Shown here piece by piece: positions 37,871 through 49,680 of a stretch of 64,000 nucleotides of DNA. The stretch's first letter is position 1. The number at the start of each line of letters is the position of its first letter. The stretch is taken from the NCBI GenBank assembly GCA_963965975.1, contig OZ014413.1, positions 7,466,501 through 7,530,500 on the forward strand. The letters run 5' to 3'. The DNA is from Xestospongia bergquistia. Lineage: Eukaryota; Porifera; Demospongiae; Haplosclerida; Petrosiidae. The notes under the pieces were generated by a model. The model saw nothing but the letters and a program-made list of their open reading frames with translations. It did not search any database and was not told where the DNA came from. Both the position numbers and the translations under genes were made by a program.

Positions 37871-39961
37871 TTGTGCTAACAACTTTTCTCTAGTACATTT
37901 TAGCCAGATTTATAACATTGAGTTAGTGTACATTTTCAATGCAAATACAGTTGACTGATAACTGTCAAACAGTTATCAAAACACATATAGACTATAGTAG
38001 TTTGGCACAGCTAACCTTTCTCACAAGGAGGAAGGTTATGGGGACTCTAGCATTACAAAGTTATGTTTATAGAATTTAATCATGTAAAGAATGGAATTTC
38101 CTTGTTTTCTAGATCAGATTAAGGATATGTAACAGAATGTTCTTCATCTTATAGTAAACTACTTGCAAGTTAATGATTGACCAAGTGATCTATTAACAGT
38201 GACTAACACATCATTCTCACTCCTTGAATAGATTTATCACCCAATTAATATTCCATGGTTTTTTACAAAGACTAACATGAAAAGTTGAAAACATGTTAAA
38301 ACAACAGGTATAATCTTATAACAAGAGCCCATAAAAGTCCATGCAACACACACAAACAATTGGCTTCATGTTTTTCCCTATCTTAGAGCTATTACTATTT
38401 GTAAACAACTTGGAAAGCCATGCCTACACATATATGAACATGATCACTTCTAAAATTCCTAAAACTTCTCCAGCCATAGCTACCAACATTTCTCTATGAA
38501 GCTTTCATTACATGTCTTGGAAAGAACTCGTCTTTTCTTGGTAAGAACTCAGATTAGAAGTAAAAACTGGCATAGTATTTTGTAATAATTATATAAATTT
38601 GTATATCATGTTTATCAGAAGGACATGAATGTCACAAAGGAGACTCAAACTCACTTTACATTTGTACTTTAATCATTGTTAAAACATGGTCAGGAATTAT
38701 TCCATATAAGTGCATAGCGTAAGTACTATTAAGTACATGACAGAGCAATGAATATTATTACCATCATCAATGGTGAATAAAACAAAGAAACTAAGAAAAA
38801 AAGAAGTCATGTACTTTGAGAAACATTTAAAAGAATTGGACTTGGAGGTTATGGAGACTTTTATTTTTAAGATGTGGAAACAGTTGAATAACATATATCT
38901 CTTTATTCAACAAGACAAGTTCTCTGGCACTACATGAAGACTAATCTCAGGCTAGAGAAGTTGCTGGAGTTCTTACAAAGAGCTTTCCGTCAGCTTTTTT
39001 GTGTCTATTACAAGGATAACAAACGTTTTGGTAATTCCATGCTCAGTGATATAAGGAAATAAGCATTTTGGCTAGTGACACTTTGTCCACACAGAACACG
39101 AGCACATTTTGGAGTTACCTCACATCTTAATATAGTAATGAGATTTCTTGCTTGGACAGGAGTGCCCTGTATTGCTGTTGCTTCGTATACTTATACTAAA
39201 TTTTATCTATTTAAATACTATTGCTAAATTATGTGTAAATACCTTAATTATCTTGTAAGTACCTGAAATTCTTCTCTCAACTACCAATACAGTAAAGATC
39301 TCATATATTCTTGAATGAACTTGAAGAAGATATGGTAGCTTCTGTCGTTAATTGGATCTGGTTCGCGAGACTACCCAGTTTTGCGTCACGTGATAAATTA
39401 ATAATAATAGTTAATTATAACGAATAATAATTATTAATAATAATTTTATTAGGTATACACACAAAGATAGGGCTATGATATAATACAATTTGATTTATCC
39501 GTGGAAGTAGTAGTCTGTGATTGTCCAGATGATGAAGGTGACTATGTAATAGAAAAAAAGGTGTTGTAATTGACATACTATAATATTGGGCTAATTCTAA
39601 AGAATAAATAAAAAGTATATTTGCATATATTGATAGGGTTGACATTGGCAGTTGATGTTTGTCTGGTAAGAGGTCCATATGTCGTTGTGCTTAACAATAC
39701 TGACCCTCACTCCCTAAATCTAAATATTAAAGTAAGAACTTCTTACAGGCAAATAGACACTAAGTTAATTATTATTTAAGTAATTTACAATATTATATGT
39801 GTAACAATTTAAAGTAAGAGGTTTATGACTAGTTCATTTTTGGTACATACTTTAGTGGTATCATTTAGTGAAGCAGCAATGACTTGACCAACAACTTCAT
39901 CTTCATCTATCCTGTGTTTGTGTGTGTGTGTGAGAGAGAGAGAGATAATAATAGTCTATAC
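37871..39961. other. Gap between loci B and C, nothing recognised
   Basis: 2 kb without a supported gene. Scattered short frames have no recognisable similarity. A GT/GA microsatellite lies near 39913-39946, directly beside the broken end of locus C. Confidence 0.6.
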
Positions 39962-40525
39962 ATGATATATTATCTTTAGTGACAAGCTTAGCCAAAACCA
40001 CATCATCTTCTTGAATGACTCTGACCACGAAGTCTTTAAAAGATATCTTCTTCAGTAATGGTATCATTACTTCCCAGGTTGATATCTTAACACACTGATA
40101 GACAATATCAGGAGATAACACTGTAACATTATTACATATAAATGAGATAATGCTGTAATGTCTACTACTACAGGCATAATAGAGAGGAGTGTGTCCGCAT
40201 GTATGTCAAATGATGTGAAACTTCCAAAGTGATGATTGAAGAGATACTCAACAAAATCCAGTTTATCTGAACAACATGCTAAATGAAGTAATGTCTGTTG
40301 ATCATTATTAACTAAATAGTTATAATTCACACTATTAGAGACAGTGATAAGGTACTGTAAAACTTCTAGCCCACATTGAACAGAACTACAGCACAAGTGA
40401 AATAAAGTGTTCCCTTGATTGTCACGTATTAAAGGAGAAACTCCTTGTTCAAGAAGTCTCTTGACACTCTCCAGATCACCTCTAGTACAAGCAGTAAATA
40501 GCTGGGTCACTAGGTATGACTCCAT
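39962..40525 (-). pseudogene. Locus C: truncated ankyrin gene, 5' end only
   Basis: Starts MESYLVTQLFTACTRGDLES with the same ankyrin opening as loci B and D. A frameshift in the stretch after SFTSFDIH (about 40200) moves the homologous continuation (HTPLYYAC-type, then LSPDIVYQCVKISTWEVM) to another frame. Similarity stops at LAKLVTKDN near 39965, next to a GT/GA microsatellite. Everything beyond (ankyrin array, Roc, COR, death domain) is absent. It is most similar to locus B, but the two carry different disabling changes. Confidence 0.88.
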
Positions 40526-41490
40526 ATCTCAATAAGAGTTAGCTATAAAAAGTACACAGTATTGTATATCTAGTATTATATATAAACATTTTAATAACAA
40601 CAAAGTGTAGAACACAATCAAGACAACAAGATTAGTCCTCAGATTTATATAAACATGTTATGATTAAAAAATAGCTCACACTTAATACATGAATATAAAC
40701 ATAATTCAAATAGGATAGATAGCCCAAGTTGTCAATTGTTAGTATTCATTGGCACGAAACATAAATGGATTATAAATGGATATATGCAGTAAAAAGACAT
40801 GTGCATGCTTACTGACTTCTCCTCACTGGTTTGCATTAATTTACTCTGAAAATAAACTTATAATTACTTAAAAGAATTAAAAAGTTTTTTAAAGGCCATT
40901 GTAAATCAGATGTGCATTATAAAGAAAAATCAGTAGATCCATTCCAAGTCAGCTATAGCTGTCCCCTAAATCCAGTTACTAGTAAGACATTATCTTGTAC
41001 ATAATTTGAGGTCATTTGTATTTCAATACTAGGAGGAATAACTGGTAGTCTTTTACATCCCTATACTATAAAGGAAAATGATTAATCACACTCCATGCTG
41101 GATTAGGGGATGGATGGATACCAAATGCTTTTCTCGTGTTTTAGTCTAAAAGTAAAGAGGGAGATTATCACCAAGATATGGATCATAAACCATTTGAAAC
41201 ATGGTTTTAGAACCAGTTAATGCTAAATATTCCTCCTGATTCTTTAATTGTGATTTTGAAGCCAAAGCAATGGTGAACAAAGTATTTGTTGATGTTTGCT
41301 TTCTTATAATAATTATTAGGAAAATTCAAAAGTTTATTTAATGAATAAATAAAATAAAAATTTTTATGGATAGGTAGATAATTAATGCAGGTTTTATTTG
41401 TGATGTCATTGTGCATAATGCATACAGAGGGTAAGGAATGTGAAGAACGCCATTCACTTATATCGAATTTCTGATTTAATACTTTCCCAG
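40526..41490. repeat. Duplicated 5' flank of locus C, without the transposon insert
   Basis: Homologous to 34672-35130 plus 37351-37870, but lacking the 2.2 kb that carries the transposase remnants. The first part is also homologous to 63904-64000. It defines the boundaries of the insertion in the B copy. Confidence 0.85.
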
Positions 41491-41491
41491 A

Positions 41492-41950
41492 TTAGATACT
41501 ACTTATACTTGTACTGTACCTGTTTAAATCAGCACCTATTTGTGACATAAGTGATGACTTAGGTTTTCTATTACCACTAGAATGGAGGTTGTCTGAAGGA
41601 TTGATTAATGGATATATACATAGGTGTATTGATGAATGATAGATGAATGTACTAATAGATAAATAAAATAATGGACTAATTTATATGTAATTAATGGATG
41701 GATCATGAGGCAAATGGATGCATGAAGTCATGAACACACTAGTATGAAATGTCCAGATAGACATAATTTGATATTAACTTACTTCAGAGACACTTCTGCT
41801 TTGTTCAGTTCTCTGTAAACATTCTCTTATTATTTCAACTTCTCTAGTTTTAGTTTCTAAATCTTGAACAAGTACTCTAGCTTGTTTCTGGTGCTCCTCT
41901 ATTTCTGATGAGAGCTGATTAGATATCTGAGTAAAGTTTTGTTCTCTTAT
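41492..41950 (-). pseudogene. Two exon-like pieces: coiled coil and Ser-rich tail
   Basis: On the minus strand, about 41785-41945 encodes a clear amphipathic coiled coil (SNQLSSEIEEHQKQARVLV ... TKTREVEIIRECLQRTEQS) ending at a GTAAGT donor. About 41492-41590 encodes a tail with HSSGNRKPKSSLMSQIGADL and a stop. The tail is a close copy of the one at 45480-45612, where the Gln after SLMS is a stop codon. The upstream part of the gene is missing. I do not recognise the family, and cannot tell whether the two pieces belong to one transcript. Confidence 0.45.
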
Positions 41951-42231
41951 TCAAGTTTAGATAATCCAAAAACCTGAGATTTAAATTTGGAAGTATCTAT
42001 CAGTTTCTATACATGAAAATGAAACATGAGGATTGGAAATAAAACTTCTTTCATACAATCTTTATGTTATGGTATGAGAATCAATCTATGATATGGGAAT
42101 GAGACTTTATTAAAAAGTCCCATTCTCATGCTAATTATTATTGCTATATACAATAATTGTAGAGAGTAGAGAGCAACAAAAAGAGCTATGATAACTTTCC
42201 TTTATCTTACCTTCATATAATACATTAACTA
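41951..42231. other. Short intergenic stretch, nothing recognised
   Basis: AT-rich sequence between the coiled-coil fragment and a tandem repeat. No supported feature. Confidence 0.5.
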
Positions 42232-42506
42232 ATGTACATGTACATGTGTACCTATAGAGGTTAGCTCCATAACCATTATTACCATATTACACATACATGT
42301 ATATGTGTACCTTCCATATACATACCATTATTATCGTATTACATGTACACGTACAAGTGTACATATTGAGGGTAGCTTCCACACCATATTAAATGTACAT
42401 ATGCACCTATTGAGGGTAGTTTCCATACCATTTTTACCATATTACATGGACATGTACCTATTGAGGGTAGTTTCCATACCATTATTACCATATTACATGT
42501 ACATGC
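42232..42506. repeat. Tandem repeat, about 60-bp unit
   Basis: Four to five diverged copies of a unit containing CTATTGAGGGTAGTTTCCAT, then ACCATTATTACCATATTACA and TGTACATG. Open frames across it are artefacts of the repeat. Confidence 0.85.
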
Positions 42507-42989
42507 TTGCTATTTGTGGTAACTTGATTACCCTAACAGGACTTGAATCAGCCAGTGCCAGCTTTCATAAAAATTTTGAAATGTACCATTTCGTGTTCTA
42601 ATTTGTCATTAATAAAATTATACATTAGCCATTTACACATATTGCTGTATTATACATGTAAATCTACTGAAAAATTATAAATAAACTTTAATTTTAACAA
42701 TTAAACACAAAAATAAAATAAAAAATAAGTTGATTGAAATAACTGATCAAAGAACTATAGTCAAATTATAGCCAAATGTTAAGTTTCTAACATAATACTT
42801 CCAATCATTGTTTTGTTCATCCATTGATCAATCATAACATCCATAAATATGAAGAGCTCTTTTGACACTCCCTCTCAATAATCTTGTTCTTGGCACATTC
42901 TATGATAAAGTAAGTAAGTATAGTGGAACACTAAAACAGAAAGAGTCAGTCAAAGGAGGGAGAGAGTCCAGTCAAAGGATCAAAGGTCT

Positions 42990-43095
42990 CCAGCCAATCA
43001 GCATTCACACGTTGACTAGGCGGGAAAATATCATGAGCACACACCTAGGAAGGAACAACAAACACGTGACCACCACTATTTTGGCGGGAAACATT
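42990..43095. promoter_or_regulatory. Promoter-like cluster: CCAAT box, E-box, two E2F-like sites
   Basis: Within about 100 bp there are CCAATCA (42994-43000), GGCGGGAAAA (about 43019-43027), CACGTGACC (43063-43071) and TTTTGGCGGGAAA (43079-43091), which fits the E2F consensus. The segment is less AT-rich than its flanks. No downstream coding exon is recognised on either strand, so the transcript it would serve is unknown. It may be a promoter left by a decayed gene. Confidence 0.4.
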
Positions 43096-43579
43096 ACAGT
43101 GCACGCGTAAAAGAACCTCAAGATATTAATAGATTTTTAATTAATTATTTAAAAAATTATTAATTAACTGGTATAACTTTTTGCTAAAAACATTAATGAT
43201 AATATGATACAAACTAATATTAATAAAGTTCTTTTAGTTTTCCAAAAGAACAATTAACAATAATGAAAAATGATCTATATTGCTATAATACATTGGTTGT
43301 AAAAAGATTACTAAAATATTCAGTGTCTATTGTTGTTGTAAAAAAATCAATTCTTAACTAACTCAATTTTCATGAAACAAATTACAAATTAAAAAAAATA
43401 GAGAATGTTTGATTTGAAGATTAATAAATAATTTTAACTGAAGATTGACTTTTGACAAAGTTTAGATTTAAAAAATGTTTTTGAGAACTTTAAAACAATA
43501 TACAAACAAACTATAAAGAAGATCATTAAAAATTACAGAAAAAATAAAAAAAATAAAATAAGACAGTCTCAATAGTTGA
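43096..43579. other. AT-rich stretch, nothing recognised
   Basis: Very AT-rich sequence between the promoter-like cluster and the first minisatellite. No coding, RNA or repeat feature is supported. Confidence 0.5.
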
Positions 43580-43680
43580 AGAGTCCCCAAGAGTACTCCA
43601 GTCAGTCCCCAAGCGTCCTCCAGTCAGTCCACAAGAGTCCTCCAGTCAGTCCATGAGAGTCCTCCAGTCAGTCCACAAGT
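43580..43680. repeat. 22-bp minisatellite CAGTCAGTCCACAAGAGTCC
   Basis: Between four and five copies of CAGTCAGTCCACAAGAGTCC plus TC. It is the first of three unrelated minisatellites within 1 kb. Confidence 0.88.
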
Positions 43681-43929
43681 AGAGAACATAGAGGAAGGAA
43701 AAGAAAGTTAGCTGAAACAACTGGATTACTAAAGAATGGATGGATGGAGATGTAGCTCACCTTTCAACAGTGCTGCTCCTGCAGGGAAAGAAAGAAAGAA
43801 AGAGTAGTGATAACTGAACTGGTGACAATGAATGAATAGAAAGTGAAGAAAGACAGAGGAAGTGAAAAAGGACTACCAACCTATACACACACACAGCACA
43901 CACACACACGCACCCTAGAAGATCAGAGG

Positions 43930-43998
43930 TTCCCCCCGCCACCTGGCGGCCTTGGATATTAAAAAAAATTTTTTTTGGCCGCCAGGCGGCAGGGGGAA
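43930..43998. repeat. GC-rich hairpin with A8T10 loop
   Basis: 22-bp arms, TTCCCCCCGCCACCTGGCGG plus CC on the left and its near-exact reverse complement on the right (two mismatches), around a 25-bp AT-rich centre. The arms themselves contain a smaller palindrome, GCCACCTGGCGGC. It is strikingly GC-rich for this window. It may be a small mobile element, or the fused ends of one, or a cruciform-forming site. Confidence 0.85.
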
Positions 43999-44155
43999 TA
44001 TGATTTTTAGAGATTGCATGAATGTGTGTATGGTGTAGATAGGCTAGATAGCCCAAAATAAAATTAAAAAAAAAATAAAAGAAGAGGAAAGAAGGCTTGA
44101 AGGAAGACAGGAAAGAGTCCAATGAGCAGGAGAGCAACTCATCTTTTAGATGTAG

Positions 44156-44268
44156 AGAACAGTCAAGAACATCAGAGAAGAACAGTCAAGAACATCAGAG
44201 AAGAACAGTCAAGGACATCAGAGAAGAACAGTCAAGAACATCAGAGAAGAACAGTCAAGAACATCAGG
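44156..44268. repeat. 23-bp minisatellite AGAACAGTCAAGAACATCAG
   Basis: About five copies of AGAACAGTCAAGAACATCAG plus AGA. Because 23 is not a multiple of three, the peptide repeat it encodes cycles through all frames. The open frame across it is therefore not good evidence for a gene. Confidence 0.9.
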
Positions 44269-44404
44269 CCAATAACAGTAAGAACTTCCAAGTTGAGTCC
44301 TGTAGAATGAAGAGTGAAAATAAAAATCTTTACACAAAAAATTTAACAAAAATAAATAAAAAAGAAAAAGAAAAGAAATAAAGATAACATAACTAAAACA
44401 AAAA

Positions 44405-44545
44405 GATAATCCAACGATGAGGTGAGTCGATCCAACGAAGTGACGAAATGATCCAACGATGAGGCGAGTCGATCCAACGAAGTGACGAGATGATCCAACG
44501 ATGAGGCGAGTCGATCCAACGAAGTGACGAGACGATCCAGCGACG
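44405..44545. repeat. 42-bp minisatellite GATCCAACGATGAGGCGAGT
   Basis: Just over three copies of a 42-bp unit beginning GATCCAACGATGAGGCGAGT and continuing CGATCCAACGAAGTGACGAG. Each unit is itself an imperfect doubling of GATCCAACGA. 42 is a multiple of three, so a Ser/Leu/Val repeat frame stays open on the minus strand. No family match is recognised. Confidence 0.9.
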
Positions 44546-45086
44546 AGGTGTGTCGTAGAGAACATAGGGACATGAAAAATGGAATACCTTTTATATTATC
44601 AAGAGATCTTTCTCACGCTTCAATTTGACAATCAGTCAAGAAAACGCGTGTAAAATTTGTCACCTCCACCAACACCCACGTGACCAACGTTAATTGATTT
44701 TTTTAATTGATTTAATTAACAATTAATTAAAAGTCTTCAATAGTACTTTAATTATTCCACAACTTGTTACTGGAAAGAAATATATTTGTAATACAATGTC
44801 TATATGTGATATAGGGTACTATATTTCTGTCAGAAAATCAAAACTATATAGTCAGTTTAAAGGTCTCAAAGTCATTTTCTGTATGTATGTAGGAGACATT
44901 CATCATAGTTTACCCGATTAGTGTATGAACTCAGATCTTCCAGTGCTGTATAGAAGCTTGGAGGGAAACACTATATTTGTAAAGGGTGTGGGAATGGTTT
45001 TGTAGAGTGTAGCATTCTTACAGTAAAATAATATGTTGAAATTTGAGGTGTGGTTTATCTGACGATAAACTAAGTGTTGAAGTTAT

Positions 45087-45219
45087 GTGACTGGTGGTTG
45101 GTAAAATGGGATCATCAGACAGGGGTAGTCATGTGACTGGTGGTTGGCAAAATGGGATCATCAGACAGGGGTAGTCATGTGACTGGTGGTTGGCAAAATG
45201 GGATCATCAGACAGGGGTA
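45087..45219. repeat. 46-bp tandem triplication
   Basis: Three near-identical copies (45087, 45133, 45179) of a 46-bp unit starting GTGACTGGTGGTTGGCAAAA. They differ at a single base in the first copy, so the triplication is recent. Confidence 0.93.
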
Positions 45220-45479
45220 ACACTTCACTACTGAGTGGTCGAAATTTTGATTATCATTGATCCCATGGAAAATGGCTAAGTGGTATAGGTTTTGTACAAG
45301 TAAGTGAGTCAGATAATACATATGACACACATAGCTCCACCTCTCTGTCATTAGAGCCACTCCCCTGTTTATCATTGTCATTCAAATGATCTTATTCAGA
45401 ATAACCATTGATATATCCCTCATTGTGGGCATGGTTTTCTTTGCCTTTTAAATACTGGACTCACTGGTGTAGACTACCA

Positions 45480-47322
45480 TTAGATACTACTTACTCTCGT
45501 ACTGTACCTGTTTAAATCAGCACCTATTCATGACATAAGTGATGACTGAGGTTTTCTATTGCCACTAGAATGGATGGAGGAAGTGGAGCCATGAGATGAA
45601 GATGACTTTGATCTGAAATAAGACACATGTCTCTTATTAAAATATCATTTACTAACTATAACTATTAGTTAAATTATTGTTCTGTTCTAAAATAATAGTC
45701 CATTCTCAGCTTTCACATGAAATGACCACACCTACTAATACTATATCGTGCAGCAAACATTTGTATATTAGTGTTATCAGTACCTATGACATTATATATT
45801 ATTTATTTTTATTTATATTATTATTTAGATTTATACTATTATTATATTATATGTGACCAGGTATGCAAAAAGGGACCACTTGAGTCATTTCTGTCATTTT
45901 CACTTTTTCATACCATTAAAGAAACAAGATATAAACAGAAATACAGTGGCTACTACCAAAAATCAATTTTGAGAATAGTGGAATTTAATTTTCCACCCCC
46001 ACATACCGTACACTAATATATGAGAACATGAATGATTCTACGTGCTAATCTAGAAAGAAGTTTGGCTTTATAGACACTTCAAAATAACTGTCAGGTACTA
46101 TTCTCTTTGTTTTTTGGTTTAACTCAAATTCCCAAAAATATTGAAATCATCACTTTTTCTGTCTGTACTGAGACTTTTTTAGTTGACAGAAGTGGTCCCT
46201 TTACACAAATTAGGTCACATATATTATTTGATGGTTGTGACTTTGAGATTTTTAAATGCTAGCTAGTTACACTGCATCACACACTTGAAATAGTTGTACA
46301 ATAACATAGAAAACTCTTCATCTCTCTTGTTCTAGCGCTAACAAATTTACAATGGTGAAGATTCAATGTCACAATTTAAAGAGTATAAGCACAAGTGATG
46401 AATATCTGTGCATTGGTTTCTCAGAGTAGGACTAAACTTTCTGTCAATAAGAATTTTGTGATTATTCAAGTTGTTATTTTAGGAAATCCTCAATTTTGTT
46501 ACCTCATCTACAATAAGCTTTCAATATTCTAAATCCAATCTCACCATTATATAATAACATATATCATTTTACCTTATTGTTAATGGTCTTTCTTGACAAT
46601 GATGATCTATCTCTATTCTATGTTTAATACAATAATTCTGATGACATTTAGAACATATCATAGGAACAAGCTAAAGAAAGATATAATAAATACATGGACA
46701 TTATCTATAAAAATAATACAATAATTCTAATTTGAACATATATAAGGAAGGATATTTAACCCTTTACTTACCTCTTTTTTCTTACATCCAGGAAGCCACA
46801 TTTATCAGTATAGAGCTGAAAATAAAACATTAAGTAATATATTAAGTACCTTAGTATACCATCAATGTTACTGTGATTATAAATCATATGATTAGGAATA
46901 CATACATGTACACAGGATTATAACATGTGGTCCTTCATCAACCAAATTGCCTAAGTCATATTACTTACATCATCAACTTGTAATCTACATGTAAAGTACA
47001 CATGTTTACATGCTACGAAATGTAATCTATAAAACATCATGCATTTATAGATATCTTTCTTGGATATTGAATAGTTTCTGACTATGTCCTACTGTAAGGT
47101 ACATTGAATAGTACTTTCAAGAATATTCATAATTAGTATTGAATTATGTCATTAATATTATAATTATTGAAGAATTGTACTTGACTAAACTGACAAAACT
47201 GACCTTTTCTTTTGTTCTTCACAATCTCTCATGATGTGTTCATTAACTTTAATATTAGGGTCCTCCTCTTTCTTTATTGTAATAAGTTTGTTACATAATG
47301 GTCAGACAGGAATATGGATATC
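45480..47322 (-). pseudogene. ZFAND2: ZFAND2A/B-type AN1 zinc-finger gene, decayed
   Basis: Exon-like pieces on the minus strand with GT/AG borders: 47204-47322 (DIHIPV, a TGA, then PLCNKLITIKKEE and NEHIMRDCEEQKKR), 46772-46815 (TDKC ... GCKKKE, with a one-base loss between the Cys pairs), 46573-46670 (LVPMICSKCHQNYCIKHRIE IDHHCQ, the end of an AN1 finger) and 45480-45612 (Ser-rich tail with a TGA after SSLMS). The order and motifs match the middle and second AN1 finger of ZFAND2, a proteasome/ER-associated protein. The first AN1 finger was not found. At least two stops and one frameshift make it a pseudogene. Assignment of the last piece to this gene is uncertain. Confidence 0.78.
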
Positions 47323-48764
47323 CTAAGGAGAAAGGAACAGGTTATTTCATTGACATAGAAAAATATTGTCTTAAGCAAATAGTAATTGTTACTAATTACA
47401 TAAATTGATTACCTTACATCTGTTATTAATTATGTAAAATAAATATTAGTAAATACAATTAATAATATACAGTACATTACCTTTATATAAGACTCAGTAC
47501 AGTTGTGATCTTAATAACTTCTATGTTCTTGACTATAATATAGAGAGTACATGTGAGGATAAAGGAAAGATGGTATATAATTTCAATCTATTGTTCTAGT
47601 TTAATGCAATAACATATCTATTCATAATGTCTTATTATATTTGACAACAGAAAGTGAAAGATAAAGTATTCCTCTACAGACTATAACTTCAAATGTACTA
47701 CATTGTAATAAATGAATCAATATCTATATGTAATTAGTTCTACAATCTACAAGACCCTCCAATTTTTTGAGGGGGAAGTTGGCTACACATAACTAACAGA
47801 CAAATACAGAACAATGTCAATATGACTGTGTGAGTGTGAATGTGTGTGTGTGTAACATTTGCACTATAAGAAAAGGTGTGTTATTATAACACAAATGTGC
47901 TATATGTAATATATATGCATATTTTAAAGCAGGCAAAGTATGCTATAAAAATATACCTATGCTGTTGTCATAAATCAAAGAGTCATTATGAATTACATGT
48001 GCGGACTTAACACAATACCTTTCACTACTTTGTGGCTAAAGAGGTTATGTAAACACATGTATATAGAGTACACAAATCATTTGATGAAGCTATATAATAA
48101 ACTATTTAAAATATTTAGACCATTGATAAAAGTACATAAAGTACATGTACACTAAATGCTTTTGTTTTATCAAATTATACACATGGCTATTGCACAATAA
48201 TACATTAAATAACTACATATAAACTGTCATATTGAACACATGTATTATCAATACATGCAGTTTACAAAGACAAGCTAGTGACATAATATTCTATTTAATG
48301 CCTACAGTAGAATATTACCATGTTGTTGTAAGTTGGTGTCGGATGAATTCAGTGTAATTCCTGAGAATGAGGATGGTTTGTTGGAGTCAATGAACCAAGT
48401 TAATAAGTATTAAATTCTCATCAATCTTGTCATGAGAAAATTTTTCTTCATTCACAATGTGCTACAGTAAAGCAATTTTTATAATAATTACTTTAAGATT
48501 CATACTTTACACAAATAAACAAACTTACATTCAACATAAATTTTATTGGTATTTTTCCCTCCAATAGGTCACATATCAGATCTAGGAATAAGCATGGATG
48601 TGAAATTGTTGTTAAGTTTGTTTAACAATGATTTCCAGTTTATGCCAAAAACTAATGAGAAATGACTAGAATGTTCAGGAATGGATTCAATCAAGTCACA
48701 GTGATACCTATAACCTTACTACAATACTTCAATTTTAACTATGTGTATTTTTTATGTTACCTCA
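47323..48764. other. Intergenic, nothing recognised
   Basis: The first AN1 finger of the ZFAND2 pseudogene would be expected here but is not visible. A GT microsatellite lies near 47821-47853. A 27-codon plus-strand open frame (about 48331-48414, KLVSDEFSVIPENEDGLLES) has coding-like composition but no context. Confidence 0.5.
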
Positions 48765-49680
48765 CCATTGTTGAAATGTTAGTATCACTACCAAGACAAT
48801 GATATTTTCTAAATGTTGTTGGACTTTCTTTAAAACCTCCAATAGCTTGACTGGCAGAATTATCTGTAGATACAAATGACATAGTGTCTCTAAATTATCA
48901 TGTTTCTCTATTAATTGTGAATTGCATCCTATTTCCTGAAATATAGATGAAGTTATTTAAGTATAATACTATAATTTTAACAACTTACTGATTTAAGTAA
49001 TTGAATGTCATTTACAAATGGTTGAAGCAATTGTATGCTTTGCAATTGAAGATGATTTAATTAGAGCAAGTACATAAAGTTATTTGTAGTGTTGTATGAT
49101 CACTGGAATAGAGTAAATGTTCAATGAAAGCTATTCCATCACAACAGTCACTGTCACAAAAAACTTCAGGATCAACACTTAAATGTCCATCAAATATCTA
49201 ATCAAAATAATAACTTTATAAAGATTCCTTCTAGACTATTATAATAATGACTATTTACTTCTCGTAAGTATTGTGAATCTTTTAGTATGTTTTTACAATC
49301 CATTTATCAGTATATTGTATAAAGTCAATTACAGGTAGATCATCACTTATGTTGTGGAAAAAACTAATGAGAAATGACTAGAAAGCTCAGGAATGGATTT
49401 AATCAAGTCATACACAGTAATATCTATAATCTTCAAGGGTTCTTAATTCAAAGTAGCACTCATTAAACTATCAAATAACAGACAATAATAACATAGACAA
49501 TAAATGGTTCTTTAAAGAACTGAAGCTGCTGATAAAATGTCTGGAGGTCATCAAAAGATTTTGTGTACTTTCCTCTAAAAACAGAATCTAAATGACAATT
49601 GACAAATGTCAGTATGGTTGATAGGATTTATTAAAAGAACTGAAGTCAGTTTATTTCTCAATTGTGAAAACATTATCAAT
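48765..49680 (-). pseudogene. Exon-like remnants of an unidentified gene
   Basis: Three minus-strand segments have coding-like composition and at least one plausible splice site: about 49480-49660 (NCHLDSVFRGKYTKSFDDLQ then TFYQQLQFFKEP), 49057-49197 (acceptor, IFDGHLSVDPEVFCDSDCCD then GIAFIEHLLYSSDHTT, stop) and about 48770-48938 (IGCNSQLIEKHDNLETLCHL). A frameshift separates the second segment from QLLQPFVNDIQLLKS, which ends at a good GTAAGT donor. Parts of the region are duplicated internally (near 48650 and 49365; near 49300 and 49755). I cannot name the family. It is probably a decaying gene. Confidence 0.4.

Noticed and set aside
44097-44565. Repetitive open frames on both strands (Gln/Glu/Arg-rich and Ser/Leu/Val-rich)
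   Set aside because: They are produced by the 23-bp and 42-bp minisatellites. The 23-bp unit shifts frame in every copy.
48331-48414. Short plus-strand frame KLVSDEFSVIPENEDG...
   Set aside because: Coding-like composition, but no start, partner exon or family. Kept only as a note.
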